Both the position numbers and the translations under genes were made by a program. Below are positions 9,220 through 18,500 of a stretch of DNA of 64,000 nt, piece by piece. Under the pieces are notes generated by a model that saw nothing but the letters and a program-made list of their open reading frames with translations, was not told where the DNA came from and did no database searches. Positions within the stretch are counted from its first letter, which is position 1, and each line of letters begins with the position of its first letter. This stretch comes from Lewinellaceae bacterium. GTDB lineage: Bacteria > Bacteroidota > Bacteroidia > Chitinophagales > Saprospiraceae. The stretch spans positions 3,038,001-3,102,000 of the forward strand of contig JACJYL010000001.1 in the NCBI GenBank assembly GCA_020636105.1, read 5' to 3'.

Positions 9220-10117
9220 TTAAAACTCAATCCTGTAATTTAAAATCGGGACTAAACCAACCAGATAACTTTGTTCAATTTTTTTAGTTTCGGGGCTATA
9301 ATATTGGTCCCAAACATTTGAGCGATTTGTAACATTTTGAATATCCAGAGATAGTACCCAAGCCCATCTTGGTTTATTTATCCGATAGCTGATACCTACA
9401 TCTATTCTGAAATAATCGGGTGCTTTGTCTTCAAAAGCTTTATCGTACATTCGAACATCTTTGTTTTGCTCGTTCGATTCATCAACATTTAAAGGAATGG
9501 TTCTGTAACCACCTCGCCAGATTGTTCTGATGTTTGTGCCAATAATATTTTGTTTGTTTTTTCCAACCAAAAATTCCTTTCCTCCTACAAAATTTCCAAT
9601 GTATTTGCTGTTAAATCGTGTGTCCCGCTCAATGTTATCGGTCATCGTATATTTCGATTCAAAAAGAGAAGCTGTTACCAGCAGGTACCAATTATTTGAA
9701 AAGAATTTTTGAAGGGTTAGTTCAGCCCCATAATTCCTGCCGGTACCTTTGTTTACTAATTTTTCGTTGGTAAAGCCGCTGCTAAAATTCAGCACATTTA
9801 TTACGTTTGTTGTATCGCCAGGCTTAACAGGAACATCGTATAAATATTGATAGTAAACTTCCGCTTTCAATCTGAAATTTTTGGCAAAGTTCCAGTTATA
9901 ACCTAAAACCATGTGAGTAGCTTTGGTAAGGTCTAAATCTTTATTTGGAATAATAGTGTTGCCATTGTCCAGTGCTTGTTCTGCGAGGTAAATGGAAACA
10001 GGCTCGACTTTACTGTGCAATCCTGCGCCTAAACTTATTTGGTGCATTTTGTTAATATCCCACTTCATTCCAAGTCGCGGCTCGATGGTATAATTATTAT
10101 TTAATGCAAAATAAGTA
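9220..10117 (-). pseudogene. TonB-dependent receptor, C-terminal part, truncated
   Basis: The last ~300 residues of an outer-membrane TonB-dependent receptor beta barrel. It shows barrel strands such as 'MVLGYNWNFAKNFRLKAEVYYQYLYDVPV', 'NYGAELTLQKFF', 'DYFRIDVGISYR' and the terminal 'LVGLVPILNYRIEF', with the C-terminal Phe. The frame stays open upstream of the first Met (TYFALNNNYTIEPRLGMKW, the usual 'nytiEPRlg' strand) right to 10117, where the IS element begins. The remainder (signal, plug, most of the barrel) is not found beyond the element, so part was deleted. It is a dead gene fragment. Confidence 0.85.
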
Positions 10118-10748
10118 TAACAATAGTACGGGCAGAAAACTGCCCTTATGAATAATTCAAAGTTCCAAGCTTAATAGCTTGTTGAACTTTGGGATGATTT
10201 AATTGAAACTCAGCTTCAGAGCTGAGTTGTGAAAAAAGCCATTTGACCAATCGTTGGTTATAAGCTCTTCTCACAAAACCGTTCATTGACTTAACGGCTG
10301 GATTGAGTTCCATTTTGAGTTGAGCTAGGTTTACCGCAGCAAGACTCATATTAAAATGGAAGTCAAGAGCTTCTTTACTTCGAGCCTGACAGTGGGTTAA
10401 CCCACAAAACTGCTTGGCATCTCGAAACAAGAACTCTATTTTGAATCTCAATTGGTAGTAATGGACGATAGTGCGAGCATCTAATTTTAAATCACAAGCA
10501 AGTAAAATGTATTTACTGGTTCGTTTATTAACCAGCATAACGATACGGAAATTGCGATCGAAATGTGGGGAGTTGAGTATCTGGGTATAAATTTCCAAAT
10601 ACTCATATTTCTCATCCTTGCCCACATAATCCCATTTACTTAAGTCCAACTCCTTCCAATTTACTTTACCGTTGTACTGCGTAGGACGGCCTCTTTTTCC
10701 AGTTGAAGATCCTTGATATAGGGCAGTTTTCTGCCCGGACTATTGTTA
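10118..10748 (-). mobile_element. Short IS4-type element with 29-bp inverted ends
   Basis: A 631-bp element bounded by inverted repeats at 10118-10146 and 10720-10748, identical except for one base. Each end contains its own hairpin (gggcag-aaaa-ctgccc). Only the C-terminal part of a transposase lies between them, so this is a deletion derivative of a longer IS. No clean target duplication is visible at the borders. It interrupts the TonB receptor, whose upstream part is missing on the far side. Confidence 0.7.
10146..10649 (-). pseudogene. IS4-family transposase, C-terminal fragment
   Basis: The 167-residue frame starts at a TTG, but reading is open further upstream (GSSTGKRGRPTQYNGKVNW), so this is an N-terminally truncated gene. 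It carries the exact IS4 signature Y-(2)-R-(3)-E-(6)-K in 'YYQLRFKIEFLFRDAK', which includes the catalytic Glu of the DDE triad. It also has 'GLTHCQARS' and 'LDFHFNMSLAAVNLAQ', typical of IS4-type transposases. The first two catalytic Asp regions are missing, so it cannot be active by itself. Confidence 0.85.
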
Positions 10749-10776
10749 AATAAAATCGGTCATAAATAATTTCAAA

Positions 10777-11676
10777 TCATCTGTCATTTATTGTTCGGTT
10801 AGTTTGCCTTACAGAATTAACGCTGATTATATCGTGATAGATAAAGTCAATAATTTCATCAAAGCTTCTGGTCATGGGCAAACCTGCCCAGCTGTGCGAG
10901 CCGCCATAAATGGTATAAAAGTAATAGGAGGCACCCAAACCTTTTAAACGCTCAGCAATCGGTTCAGAACCATATAGCATTATATAGCCTTTATCATTTG
11001 AATTACAATAATGATGCGGGGCGATGTTATAAGGTACCAATCTATCCCCAGTACCATGAAAAAGTTGTGTGGGAATAGCTGTATTGGCGTTTATTTTATC
11101 TAATGTAGTTATTGCTCCTGCCATGCCAATGACACCTGCATAATTAAAATCCGCAGGCAAGGTTTCATCTTCATAAACATAGGCCATATTTAAAACCGTT
11201 TCAGCCCCTGCACTTGAACCGGCAAGAATAATTTTATTTTTGTCGATGTGGAATTCTTTGTCATGGTCGAGCATATACTTTATTGCTAAGTTAACATCGT
11301 ACGAAGCCGAATCAATAGCTGCTATCTTTTTACTAAACTCAACATCGCAACCAAAACCAATCCCCTTCATCGTTAATCTGTATGAAACCGATGCAACAGC
11401 GTATCCTCGTTGAGCAAGTTTTGTAGCAAAACGCACAATTTCGGCATCATCTCTTACACCATTTGAAAACCCACCACCATGTACAAAAACCAACAAAGGC
11501 ATCTTTATCCTGGCGTTTCCCGCCTGATAATAATCGAATTGCAATGGTTCATTTTTATAAGTGTCGAAGTTGTAAGTGGTTTTATTGACTTCAAAGAAAA
11601 TACTATCTTTATACAGTATTTGAGCAATTGAAACTTTTGCTGCTATAATGAGCAGGATTGTCGCTAAATATTTCAT
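10777..11676 (-). CDS. Secreted alpha/beta hydrolase, esterase/lipase type
   Basis: A 299-residue exported enzyme with a signal peptide (MKYLATILLIIAAKVSIAQ). It has the HSL/BD-FAE-like motif 'VFVHGGGFSNG' (oxyanion hole), the nucleophile elbow 'LAGSSAGAET', an acid in 'HGTGDRLVPYN' and His in 'GGSHSWAG'. Such enzymes hydrolyse acyl or feruloyl esters, including acetylated polysaccharides. Its neighbours include other secreted carbohydrate-related enzymes, but the substrate is not clear. It lies immediately beyond the IS element and is intact. Confidence 0.82.
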   Translation of the reverse strand: MKYLATILLIIAAKVSIAQILYKDSIFFEVNKTTYNFDTYKNEPLQFDYYQAGNARIKMPLLVFVHGGGFSNGVRDDAEIVRFATKLAQRGYAVASVSYRLTMKGIGFGCDVEFSKKIAAIDSASYDVNLAIKYMLDHDKEFHIDKNKIILAGSSAGAETVLNMAYVYEDETLPADFNYAGVIGMAGAITTLDKINANTAIPTQLFHGTGDRLVPYNIAPHHYCNSNDKGYIMLYGSEPIAERLKGLGASYYFYTIYGGSHSWAGLPMTRSFDEIIDFIYHDIISVNSVRQTNRTINDR

Positions 11677-11791
11677 CGAAATTATTTAATTATTAGAGTT
11701 TTTTTTTAATGTAATCATATAATTTCCAGTTCAGACAGTTGTTGAAATTTCGGGAACCTGTCCTCGGCATGGAATGCCGGGATGACTCATA

Positions 11792-12751
11792 CTACTTAAA
11801 CAACTCCTTCATCACCGCCCCCTCCCCTTCAGGAAGACTGAAATGCATCAGCTCCGCGATGGTCGCCGGGATATCCACCAGTTCTCTCGGGGTATCGGTT
11901 AGGCACCCCTGTTTAAAGTCGGGCCCCCAGGCAAACAAATTGATATGCCGACAGCCTTCACATCCGTCGCCGTGGCCGGCAAACCCATTGCTTATGCCAT
12001 CCAGATGACGGCCGTGGTCGTTGGTGACAAACACCGTTGTGGTGCCCTGGTAGAAGTATTCATTTTGGAGAAAAGTCCATATTTTATAGATGTATTCATC
12101 GGTTTTATAAATGCTATTGGTGTACTTTTCCCAACTGTTCTGGTGAGCGGAGAAATCCGGATCCCTGAAATGGATGAGCGCCAATTGAGGGTGATGGGTC
12201 GCCAAAATTTTAAGGGCGTTGTAATAGGTAATGCTGTCCTCGCGGTAGCCACTCCCCAAACCATCAACGCCACAATTGGTGGCTGGCCTGCTTTTGCCCT
12301 TCCACTCCGGAAGGGTGCAATCTGATAAAATTTCAAGTTTGTCTTTACTGGAAATGACCCAGGCGGCCAGGCTGTCATTGTCGGTGGTTTGCAGCCAATG
12401 CTGAAAAATGGAGGGATATTGGGGCAATTCGGTCCCGCTGTTATTGATTTCCTGGTAAAATCCTGTGGTCATGGCGGTGTGTCCGGCATTGGTATAAGTG
12501 GGCCCGTTGGTGTAAAACCGGGTATAAACCATGCCTTTACCGGCCATCTGATTGGCCATTCGCGGGATGAACTGGTGGGTGGAATCTCCCCAGGTTTCCG
12601 AATAGCGGGGCCCGTCCATGACGATGATGATCACGTTTTTGGTTTCATAATTCGCAGCAGGGACGAGGGGCTCTCTTTCGCAGGAGGTTAAAACCACTCC
12701 TATGAGTGCCAATAATAATAGTGGTTCAAAACCCCGATAGCATTTTATCAT
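11792..12751 (-). CDS. Alkaline-phosphatase-superfamily lipoprotein (phosphodiesterase-like)
   Basis: A metal-dependent hydrolase of the alkaline phosphatase superfamily. The start is taken at MIKCYRGF (12751) because the longer frame from 12802 translates a dispersed repeat, and from here a lipobox follows at once (LIGVVLTSCERE). Metal and catalytic motifs are 'NVIIIVMDGPRYSE' (first Asp), 'YTNAGHTAMTTG' (nucleophile region) and 'TTTVFVTNDHGRHLDG' plus 'GHGDGCEGCRH' (second metal set). Likely a periplasmic phosphodiesterase, sulfatase-like or phosphoglycerate-mutase-type enzyme; the substrate is not determined. Confidence 0.75.
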   Translation of the reverse strand: MIKCYRGFEPLLLLALIGVVLTSCEREPLVPAANYETKNVIIIVMDGPRYSETWGDSTHQFIPRMANQMAGKGMVYTRFYTNGPTYTNAGHTAMTTGFYQEINNSGTELPQYPSIFQHWLQTTDNDSLAAWVISSKDKLEILSDCTLPEWKGKSRPATNCGVDGLGSGYREDSITYYNALKILATHHPQLALIHFRDPDFSAHQNSWEKYTNSIYKTDEYIYKIWTFLQNEYFYQGTTTVFVTNDHGRHLDGISNGFAGHGDGCEGCRHINLFAWGPDFKQGCLTDTPRELVDIPATIAELMHFSLPEGEGAVMKELFK

Positions 12752-12761
12752 TGAATTTTTT

Positions 12762-12791
12762 TTAACCGCAAGGGCCGCGAGGAGAAGACGC
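12762..12791 (+). repeat. Dispersed 'ttaaccgcaa...gcg' intergenic repeat, copy 1
   Basis: The segment begins tttaaccgcaagggccgcga and continues with gga-g-aagacgc. Related copies occur at 31375-31419, 34531-34570, 45853-45890 and 61147-61177, always between genes. The theme is ttaaccgca.ag..gcg.ag.a..cgca. Confidence 0.5.
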
Positions 12792-12831
12792 CTAGGCCGC
12801 ATAACCTTCTCTTGAGGCCTCTGCTGTAAAG

Positions 12832-14166
12832 TTAATATTTTTCCAATGAAGTAAAATCTATCTTCGGCGCATTGTGTAACTTGTTTCTTTCAAATCTCGA
12901 ATCTATCAAAACATTATCATCGGAAAACCCACAATTTTTTAAATAAAAGCTGTTGTTTTCGACCCCTCCGGAATAATCGAGCCGGTAGGCTTTTCTGGCG
13001 GTATTATCTGCTGTGAAAGTGACTTCCGTGAGTTCATGCCACCCTGCAGCATCATACACCCATTGATTTTGGTACAAGCCTTTTCTTTCCAGTACGCCCG
13101 TTTCGGGGATGAAATTTTCCAAAAAGGAATATAAGTGCTTCAGGTAAGTGTTCGTGTGGGGTCTTCTGAACTCCGCTATTAAGCTCCATTTGTTCGTTGC
13201 AGGGTCATGGAAGTACGCCGCATAATCCGTCTGGCCATTGCCCGTTGGTTGGGCGCCGACCAGGAAGCCGTAGGTCAGGCCGGCTTTCCACTGATACACT
13301 TTGTAACTTTGTCCGCCGGAGCCTTCGTTTCCAAATTCCCCGGTGGTAACGCCTGCGCCTTTTTTCAATAATTTTATTTTATAATCCTCCGGCACATCCG
13401 ACGGATTGTCTGTTTCATAGGGGCTCCAAATGGAAAAAAGTATTTTCCGCTCGGTGGCGGAATTTACCTGTATTCCAAAATACCCTTCTCCGAAACCATT
13501 GGCCATGAAATAAGATCCTATCACATCCTGATTTTTGGGGATGGTGAGTTCACTGTAAAACCATTGCACCTGCTCCACTCCTGCCGGCACGTTGAAATTT
13601 AAATGGACCGAAGGACCTCTTCTTCCAAAATAGAAATCGTCTTTTATAAATTTAGTATCACGGGTTCCTGCTCCTCCCAGCAAAATATCATTTACATCCG
13701 CGTAAACCGCGCCGTCCTTTTCCAAACCCTTCAGGTCAACAAAATAATACCCGGGGTTTTCGACCTGGAAATCTCCGATGTAGAAATCCTCAAAACGGCT
13801 TCCTTCCAGGGTAATGTTTTGGGATTCATTTCCAAAGGTGCATTGGATCCTGGAAACGCCGGAACTTACTTTTGCCCTGATGCCAAGGGAAATGCTACCT
13901 TTTTGTTCCAGGTAAAAGAAGGTACGTATGGTGCTACTGGCATTGCTCCATTGGCGAATGCCCTCTGCGGTGACGATATCCCCGGGCGTATAAATGCCAT
14001 GATCCATCACCCAGGAATTTCCAGCGGTGGGGATGGCGATATTTAAAGTCGGGGTGGAGGATGTCGCCGGATTGGTTTGTTCATTAAAGATAAATGCACA
14101 CGAGCTTAGACAAGTTAGGTAAACAAGCGTCAGGATAGAGGTTGGTATAAAAATGGTGTTTTTCAT
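12832..14166 (-). CDS. DUF5077/DUF3472 lipoprotein
   Basis: A surface or periplasmic lipoprotein of about 444 residues. I start at MKNTIFIP (14166), which gives a clean lipoprotein signal ending in LSSCAFIF. Residues ~40-160 match the DUF5077 beta-sandwich found before DUF3472. From ~165 the DUF3472 domain follows: 'SVHLNFNVPAGVEQVQWFYSELTIP', 'GSYFMANGFGEGYFGIQVNS', 'FSIWSPYETDNP', 'GQSYKVYQWKAGLTYGFLV' and 'TYLKHLYSFLENF'. The function is unknown but the family often sits with glycoside hydrolases; the next large gene is a GH92 enzyme. Confidence 0.8.
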   Translation of the reverse strand: MKNTIFIPTSILTLVYLTCLSSCAFIFNEQTNPATSSTPTLNIAIPTAGNSWVMDHGIYTPGDIVTAEGIRQWSNASSTIRTFFYLEQKGSISLGIRAKVSSGVSRIQCTFGNESQNITLEGSRFEDFYIGDFQVENPGYYFVDLKGLEKDGAVYADVNDILLGGAGTRDTKFIKDDFYFGRRGPSVHLNFNVPAGVEQVQWFYSELTIPKNQDVIGSYFMANGFGEGYFGIQVNSATERKILFSIWSPYETDNPSDVPEDYKIKLLKKGAGVTTGEFGNEGSGGQSYKVYQWKAGLTYGFLVGAQPTGNGQTDYAAYFHDPATNKWSLIAEFRRPHTNTYLKHLYSFLENFIPETGVLERKGLYQNQWVYDAAGWHELTEVTFTADNTARKAYRLDYSGGVENNSFYLKNCGFSDDNVLIDSRFERNKLHNAPKIDFTSLEKY

Positions 14167-14339
14167 GTTCCTTTTTTTGTGTTTTTCTCCCATATATTTA
14201 TAATAGTTGTCGTACAGAATTTTTGTCCACCTGACTCACCAAATATTATGCTTTTTAGTACTGTGTAGCAAAAGATTAATTATATTTTTTGAATAAAGAA
14301 ATTTTACAGATTTCTCCTGGAAATTTAATTTTTAAAAAG

Positions 14340-14662
14340 CCATCCATCGCCCTGTGCTTTAGCCTGCCTGACGCCGCAGAAAATTATAATAGGTGCAGCG
14401 CACCTGTCTGGCAGCCAGGCAAGACCGAAAAATTTGTTGTAAAAAGATTCTAAAATCTATCTAAGGTGCAGCGCACCGCAACATTCTTTCGATGTTCGAA
14501 GATTTAGGTTGCGGTGCGCTGCACCTTGAATCTCCTTAATCTGTGTTTGCCAACACAGATTAAGGTGCTCTGCACCTAATTTTAATTCGGCGGTTCATTA
14601 TTTAATTTCAATTAGCACTGGGCAATCGAAATTTTATTTAAAGCGATTCTTTTTGTTACACG
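14340..14662. repeat. Dispersed palindromic element (ggtgcagcgcacc family), copy A
   Basis: A non-coding element filling most of the gap 14194-14678. It contains a perfect 20-bp inverted repeat (arms 14464-14483 and 14509-14528, core ggtgcagcgcaccgcaac) and a second 14-bp one (14535-14548 / 14553-14566, loop tgcc). The border 'cagtgct...cgattgccc' and 'aattcggcggtt' motifs recur in the copies at 29958-30150 and 62071-62312. No coding capacity was seen. Confidence 0.7.
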
Positions 14663-14678
14663 ATATTAAGCGGTTATC

Positions 14679-15386
14679 TTATTCAAATTCGCATAAAACT
14701 GGCATATGATCACTTATTTCTATCCACTTGTCGACCTCCCCGATTTCAAATTTTTTCAATTGTTTGCAAAATCCCTGATCTCCAAAAATATAGTCAATAT
14801 GATATGGCCTTTCGAGTTTTTTTTGGAAATACAACGTCGGAATGGTTTCCCGTCCTTGTTCCTGCCCTGTAAACCTGTGGTAAAGACTTTCAATTCCGAT
14901 TTCTTTCAGTTCGTTTACAACATCTGAATGATTCCACCATCTGTCCCATTGATCCCAAATTGAATTGCTATTAAAATCTCCTGCGATTATCGTATTGTTC
15001 AATTTGTCTTTGTTAACCTGAAGATATTTCCATAACTGTCCAATGTATCCGAAATTCGGGGAATTGTTTCGGTGAGTCCAAACCGCAAGCAGGTCAAAGT
15101 CTTGATTGATAGAACAAGATAAGAAATGCTTTACAAAATGGTCTTTATATTGATTCGACCAATTCAGTTTTTCAAGTTTAATTTCAGGCTTGGCGAAAAC
15201 GGCAAGTCCTTTATTTCTGTCGTCTCCGATCCATAAATAGTTTTCTGCCCAATCCTGATATTGTTTGTGTTGTATTTCGGCAGGATTCTCACATTCCTGG
15301 ATGATGGATAGGTCTGCATTGAAGTCCAAAATATTTTCAAACTTCCTCCTGAAAGCGCCGTTACAGTTCCATGTTAATATTTTCAA
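14679..15386 (-). CDS. Endonuclease/exonuclease/phosphatase-family protein
   Basis: A 235-residue protein with the metal-dependent EEP fold. Motifs in order are 'KILTWNCNGAFRRKF' (Asn metal ligand), 'SIIQECENP' (the Glu), 'NTIIAGDFNSNSIWD' (GDFN) and the terminal 'WIEISDHMPVLCEFE' (SDH). There is no signal peptide, so it is probably cytoplasmic. Family members cut DNA, RNA or phosphodiesters. The length is close to the minimal EEP domain. Flanked by repeat elements on both sides. Confidence 0.85.
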   Translation of the reverse strand: MKILTWNCNGAFRRKFENILDFNADLSIIQECENPAEIQHKQYQDWAENYLWIGDDRNKGLAVFAKPEIKLEKLNWSNQYKDHFVKHFLSCSINQDFDLLAVWTHRNNSPNFGYIGQLWKYLQVNKDKLNNTIIAGDFNSNSIWDQWDRWWNHSDVVNELKEIGIESLYHRFTGQEQGRETIPTLYFQKKLERPYHIDYIFGDQGFCKQLKKFEIGEVDKWIEISDHMPVLCEFE

Positions 15387-15421
15387 TTTTATTGTTTTTT
15401 TGACGGTTAGGCTATCAATCT

Positions 15422-15591
15422 AATTTAGGGGTTGTGTAAAAAGGCTAAAAATCTTTTAAATCAGGTGATTATTTAATGTGTAAAAAGTCGATTTTTCAAG
15501 CTTTACATATTCCATTTTCAAAGATATTTTAGAAAAATTGAGCCTTGCCTGCTCCGTGACGGAAGGCAGGTTTTTACACAACCCTTAAATT
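15422..15591. mobile_element. MITE-like element, 170 bp with 21-bp inverted ends
   Basis: The ends at 15422-15442 and 15571-15591 are inverted repeats of 21 bp with one mismatch, built on ggttgtgtaaaaa. The inside has no ORF and holds a small hairpin (cttgcctgctccgtgacggaaggcag region). Terminal sequences of this type are seen at IS ends in Bacteroidota, so it may be a non-autonomous derivative. The right end touches the stop codon of the GH92 gene. Confidence 0.5.
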
Positions 15592-18500
15592 TATTCCACA
15601 ACAACTTCATCCGCAAACAACCATGCCTTGCCACCGGCGCCATGGTGCCATTCCGGGCAAAAACCTATATTGTGGGCATGAACCTTGATATACCGGGCTT
15701 TTTTCCCTTTGGCCTCTTTGGAAAAGTACCTGACGCCGTCCACGCCGCTTTCTTTATTGACCACCACATCGATGCTGCCCAGGGAGTCAAACGCTTTCCC
15801 ATCCCCGGAAATGAAAAACTCAACCTTTACCGGATGAAAGATCCAGACGCCAAGGCTTTGCAGGAAGCCGGCCGTTACCCGGTTGACCGACATGGGTTTT
15901 CCCAGGTCGAGCACCACCTCCATGTCTTTTCCGCTAAAGCCCTGCCAGGTGCCGTCATTGTAAAAAAAGGAGCCAAGTTTACCGTCGATCAGCCCATTGA
16001 CACCGCCTCCTGTATAGTTCTCCGCATACAGTCCGTCGGCAACATCTCCGGCAACATCTTTACCGGATGCCGGAGCTAAATAGGTCACCTTTGGGTATGT
16101 CCCGTCAAATTTCACCCCGGCTTTCAAAAATTCATGGCTGGCCGTTCCGCTTGGCTCAAATCCTTCCTTAAAAGCTTTTGCTTTCAAAGTGGCTGTTTCA
16201 GTCAGATCAAAAGCTCCGGAATACTTCGGGCTGCTTTGATCCGGCTCGCTGCCATCCAGGGTGTAGTGAATGTCCACGCCTTCGGAAATGCAGCCCAGTG
16301 TTATCGACAAATGATCGTAAAACAATCTTTGATTTGTTTCGACAAAGGGGTTGAATATTTTTCCTGTCCCCAGGGGCTTTAACTGGTTTTCGGCTTCGAT
16401 CGGCAAGGAATAAGGTCTGTTTTCTTTTTTTGCCCCCCAGTCTTTGTTGGGCGTGGCACCCATCTCAAAAATCAGGGTTCCCCCCTTTAAAATGTCGGTA
16501 TGTGAAATATACGAATAGGGATAATCCTGCCCGTTTAATGTGGTCGATTGAACATACATATTTTCATCGGAGGCATTTTTCGATTGGACGACAAATAACT
16601 TTCCATTAGGCAACGAAAGGGTTACTTTATCAAATACCGGACTGCCAAAAACATACATATCCTGTCCCGGACAAACCGGGTAAAATCCCATGGCGCTGAA
16701 CAGGTACCAGGCAGACAACTGCCCGCAATCATCATTGCCGCAAAGGCCATCCGGTTTGGTGGTGTACAGTTCCTGCATGGTTTTGCGGATCAGCTCCTGT
16801 CCTTTCCAGGGCGCCCCGGCGTAATTGTACAAATACGGCATGTGGTGCCCCGGCTCATTGCCATGGGCGTATTGTCCGAACAATCCGACAAAATCGGATG
16901 GCGCATTTTCGTGTTTTGTCTCCAGGGTAAAAAAAGTATCGAGTTTGGATATGTATTTTTCATCGCCGCCCATCAATTCAATGTGCGAGGTCACATCATG
17001 GGGCACATAAAAACTGTACTGCCAGGCATTGGCCTCCGTATAATCTCCTCCATCCAGCATGGTGATCTTCAGCGGATCGAAAGGATCCACCCAGGTGCCG
17101 TCATCATACCTCGGCCGCATCAAACCGGTGGAAGGATCGAACATATTTTTATAATACTGGGCGCGTTTGATGTACTGGTTGTACACCTCCGTATTCCCAA
17201 TGGACTTTGCAAACTGGGCAATACACCAGTCATCGTAGGCATATTCCAGTACTTTGGAAACGGAATTGGAAGATTTATCCCGTGGTATAAATTCAAAATC
17301 CCGGTAAGGCTGAATTCCCTCGCTGTTTTGCGCACCGCTGGTCAGCATGGCTTCCAGGGCTTTTTCAATGTCAAAGTCCTGATTCCCTTTGAGGTAGGTA
17401 TCCACGATGACCGGCACACTGTGGTAACCGATCATACAATTGTTCTCGCAACCGGAAAGTTCCCAAACCGGAAGCAACCCGGAATGCTCATATTGTTTGA
17501 GCATTGTTTTGATAAAATCCTCGTTTCGCTCCGGGCTGATCAAATTGATCAGTGGATGCAAAGCCCGGTAAGTATCCCATAAAGAAAAGACGCTGTAGTT
17601 CGTAAACCCTACAGCCTCATGCACCTGGTGATCCATGCCACGGTATTGCCCGTCCACATCCATATACAGATTTGGGGTCAACAGCGCGTGATACAGGGCA
17701 GTGTAAAATTTTGTTTTTTGATCGGCTGTTCCACCTTCGACTTTCAGGGTATTCAATTCCTTGTTCCAGGCGGCTTTGGTTTGCCGGACAATGGCATCAA
17801 AATCCCAATGTGGCAATTCGGCTTCCAGGTTTTTTCTCGCCCCGTCCACGCTTACCGCTGAAATTCCCACTTTGACCATTATTGCCTGGTTGGCTTTCGT
17901 TTCGTATTTAAATGCCGCTTTAACCACTTTGCCGGTCACTTCAGTGGTGCCCTGCTGGAGTTCGTTGTCCAGGTAGATCTGTGATGCGGTAAAGGGTTCT
18001 GAAAATTGGGCAACAAAATAAACGTACTGGTCACTGGCCCATCCCCGGGAATGCCTGAGTCCTTCAATCTCGGTATTGCTGATCACCCGGATAAAACAAT
18101 CGTCTTTCGGATCTTCCCCCGCCGTAATATCATGCTCGAGATCGAGGATGATATGGCTTTCAGCCGAGGCCGGAAAAGTATATTTATGAAACCCCACACG
18201 AGGCGTGGTCGTCAGTTCCACTTTTACATCATAATCATCGAGTAACACGCTATAATACCCGGGGGAAGTTGTTTCCTTATCGTGACTAAACCGGGAACGA
18301 TAACCGGAATCGGGATCTTCAGCTGTTCCTGGCATGATATTGATCTCCCCGACGGCCGGCATAAAAAGCACATCCCCGTAATCGGCGCAACCCGTACCGC
18401 TGAGGTGAGTATGAGAAAAGCCGATAATCGAATTATGGGTGTAATGATACCCGGAGCAACAACCGTCATTGTAGGTATCCGGACTCAACTGAACGCCCCC

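Noticed and set aside
16842..17582. 246-codon plus-strand frame
   Set aside because: It lies wholly inside the GH92 gene on the opposite strand; its translation has no domain and follows from the GC pattern of the real gene.
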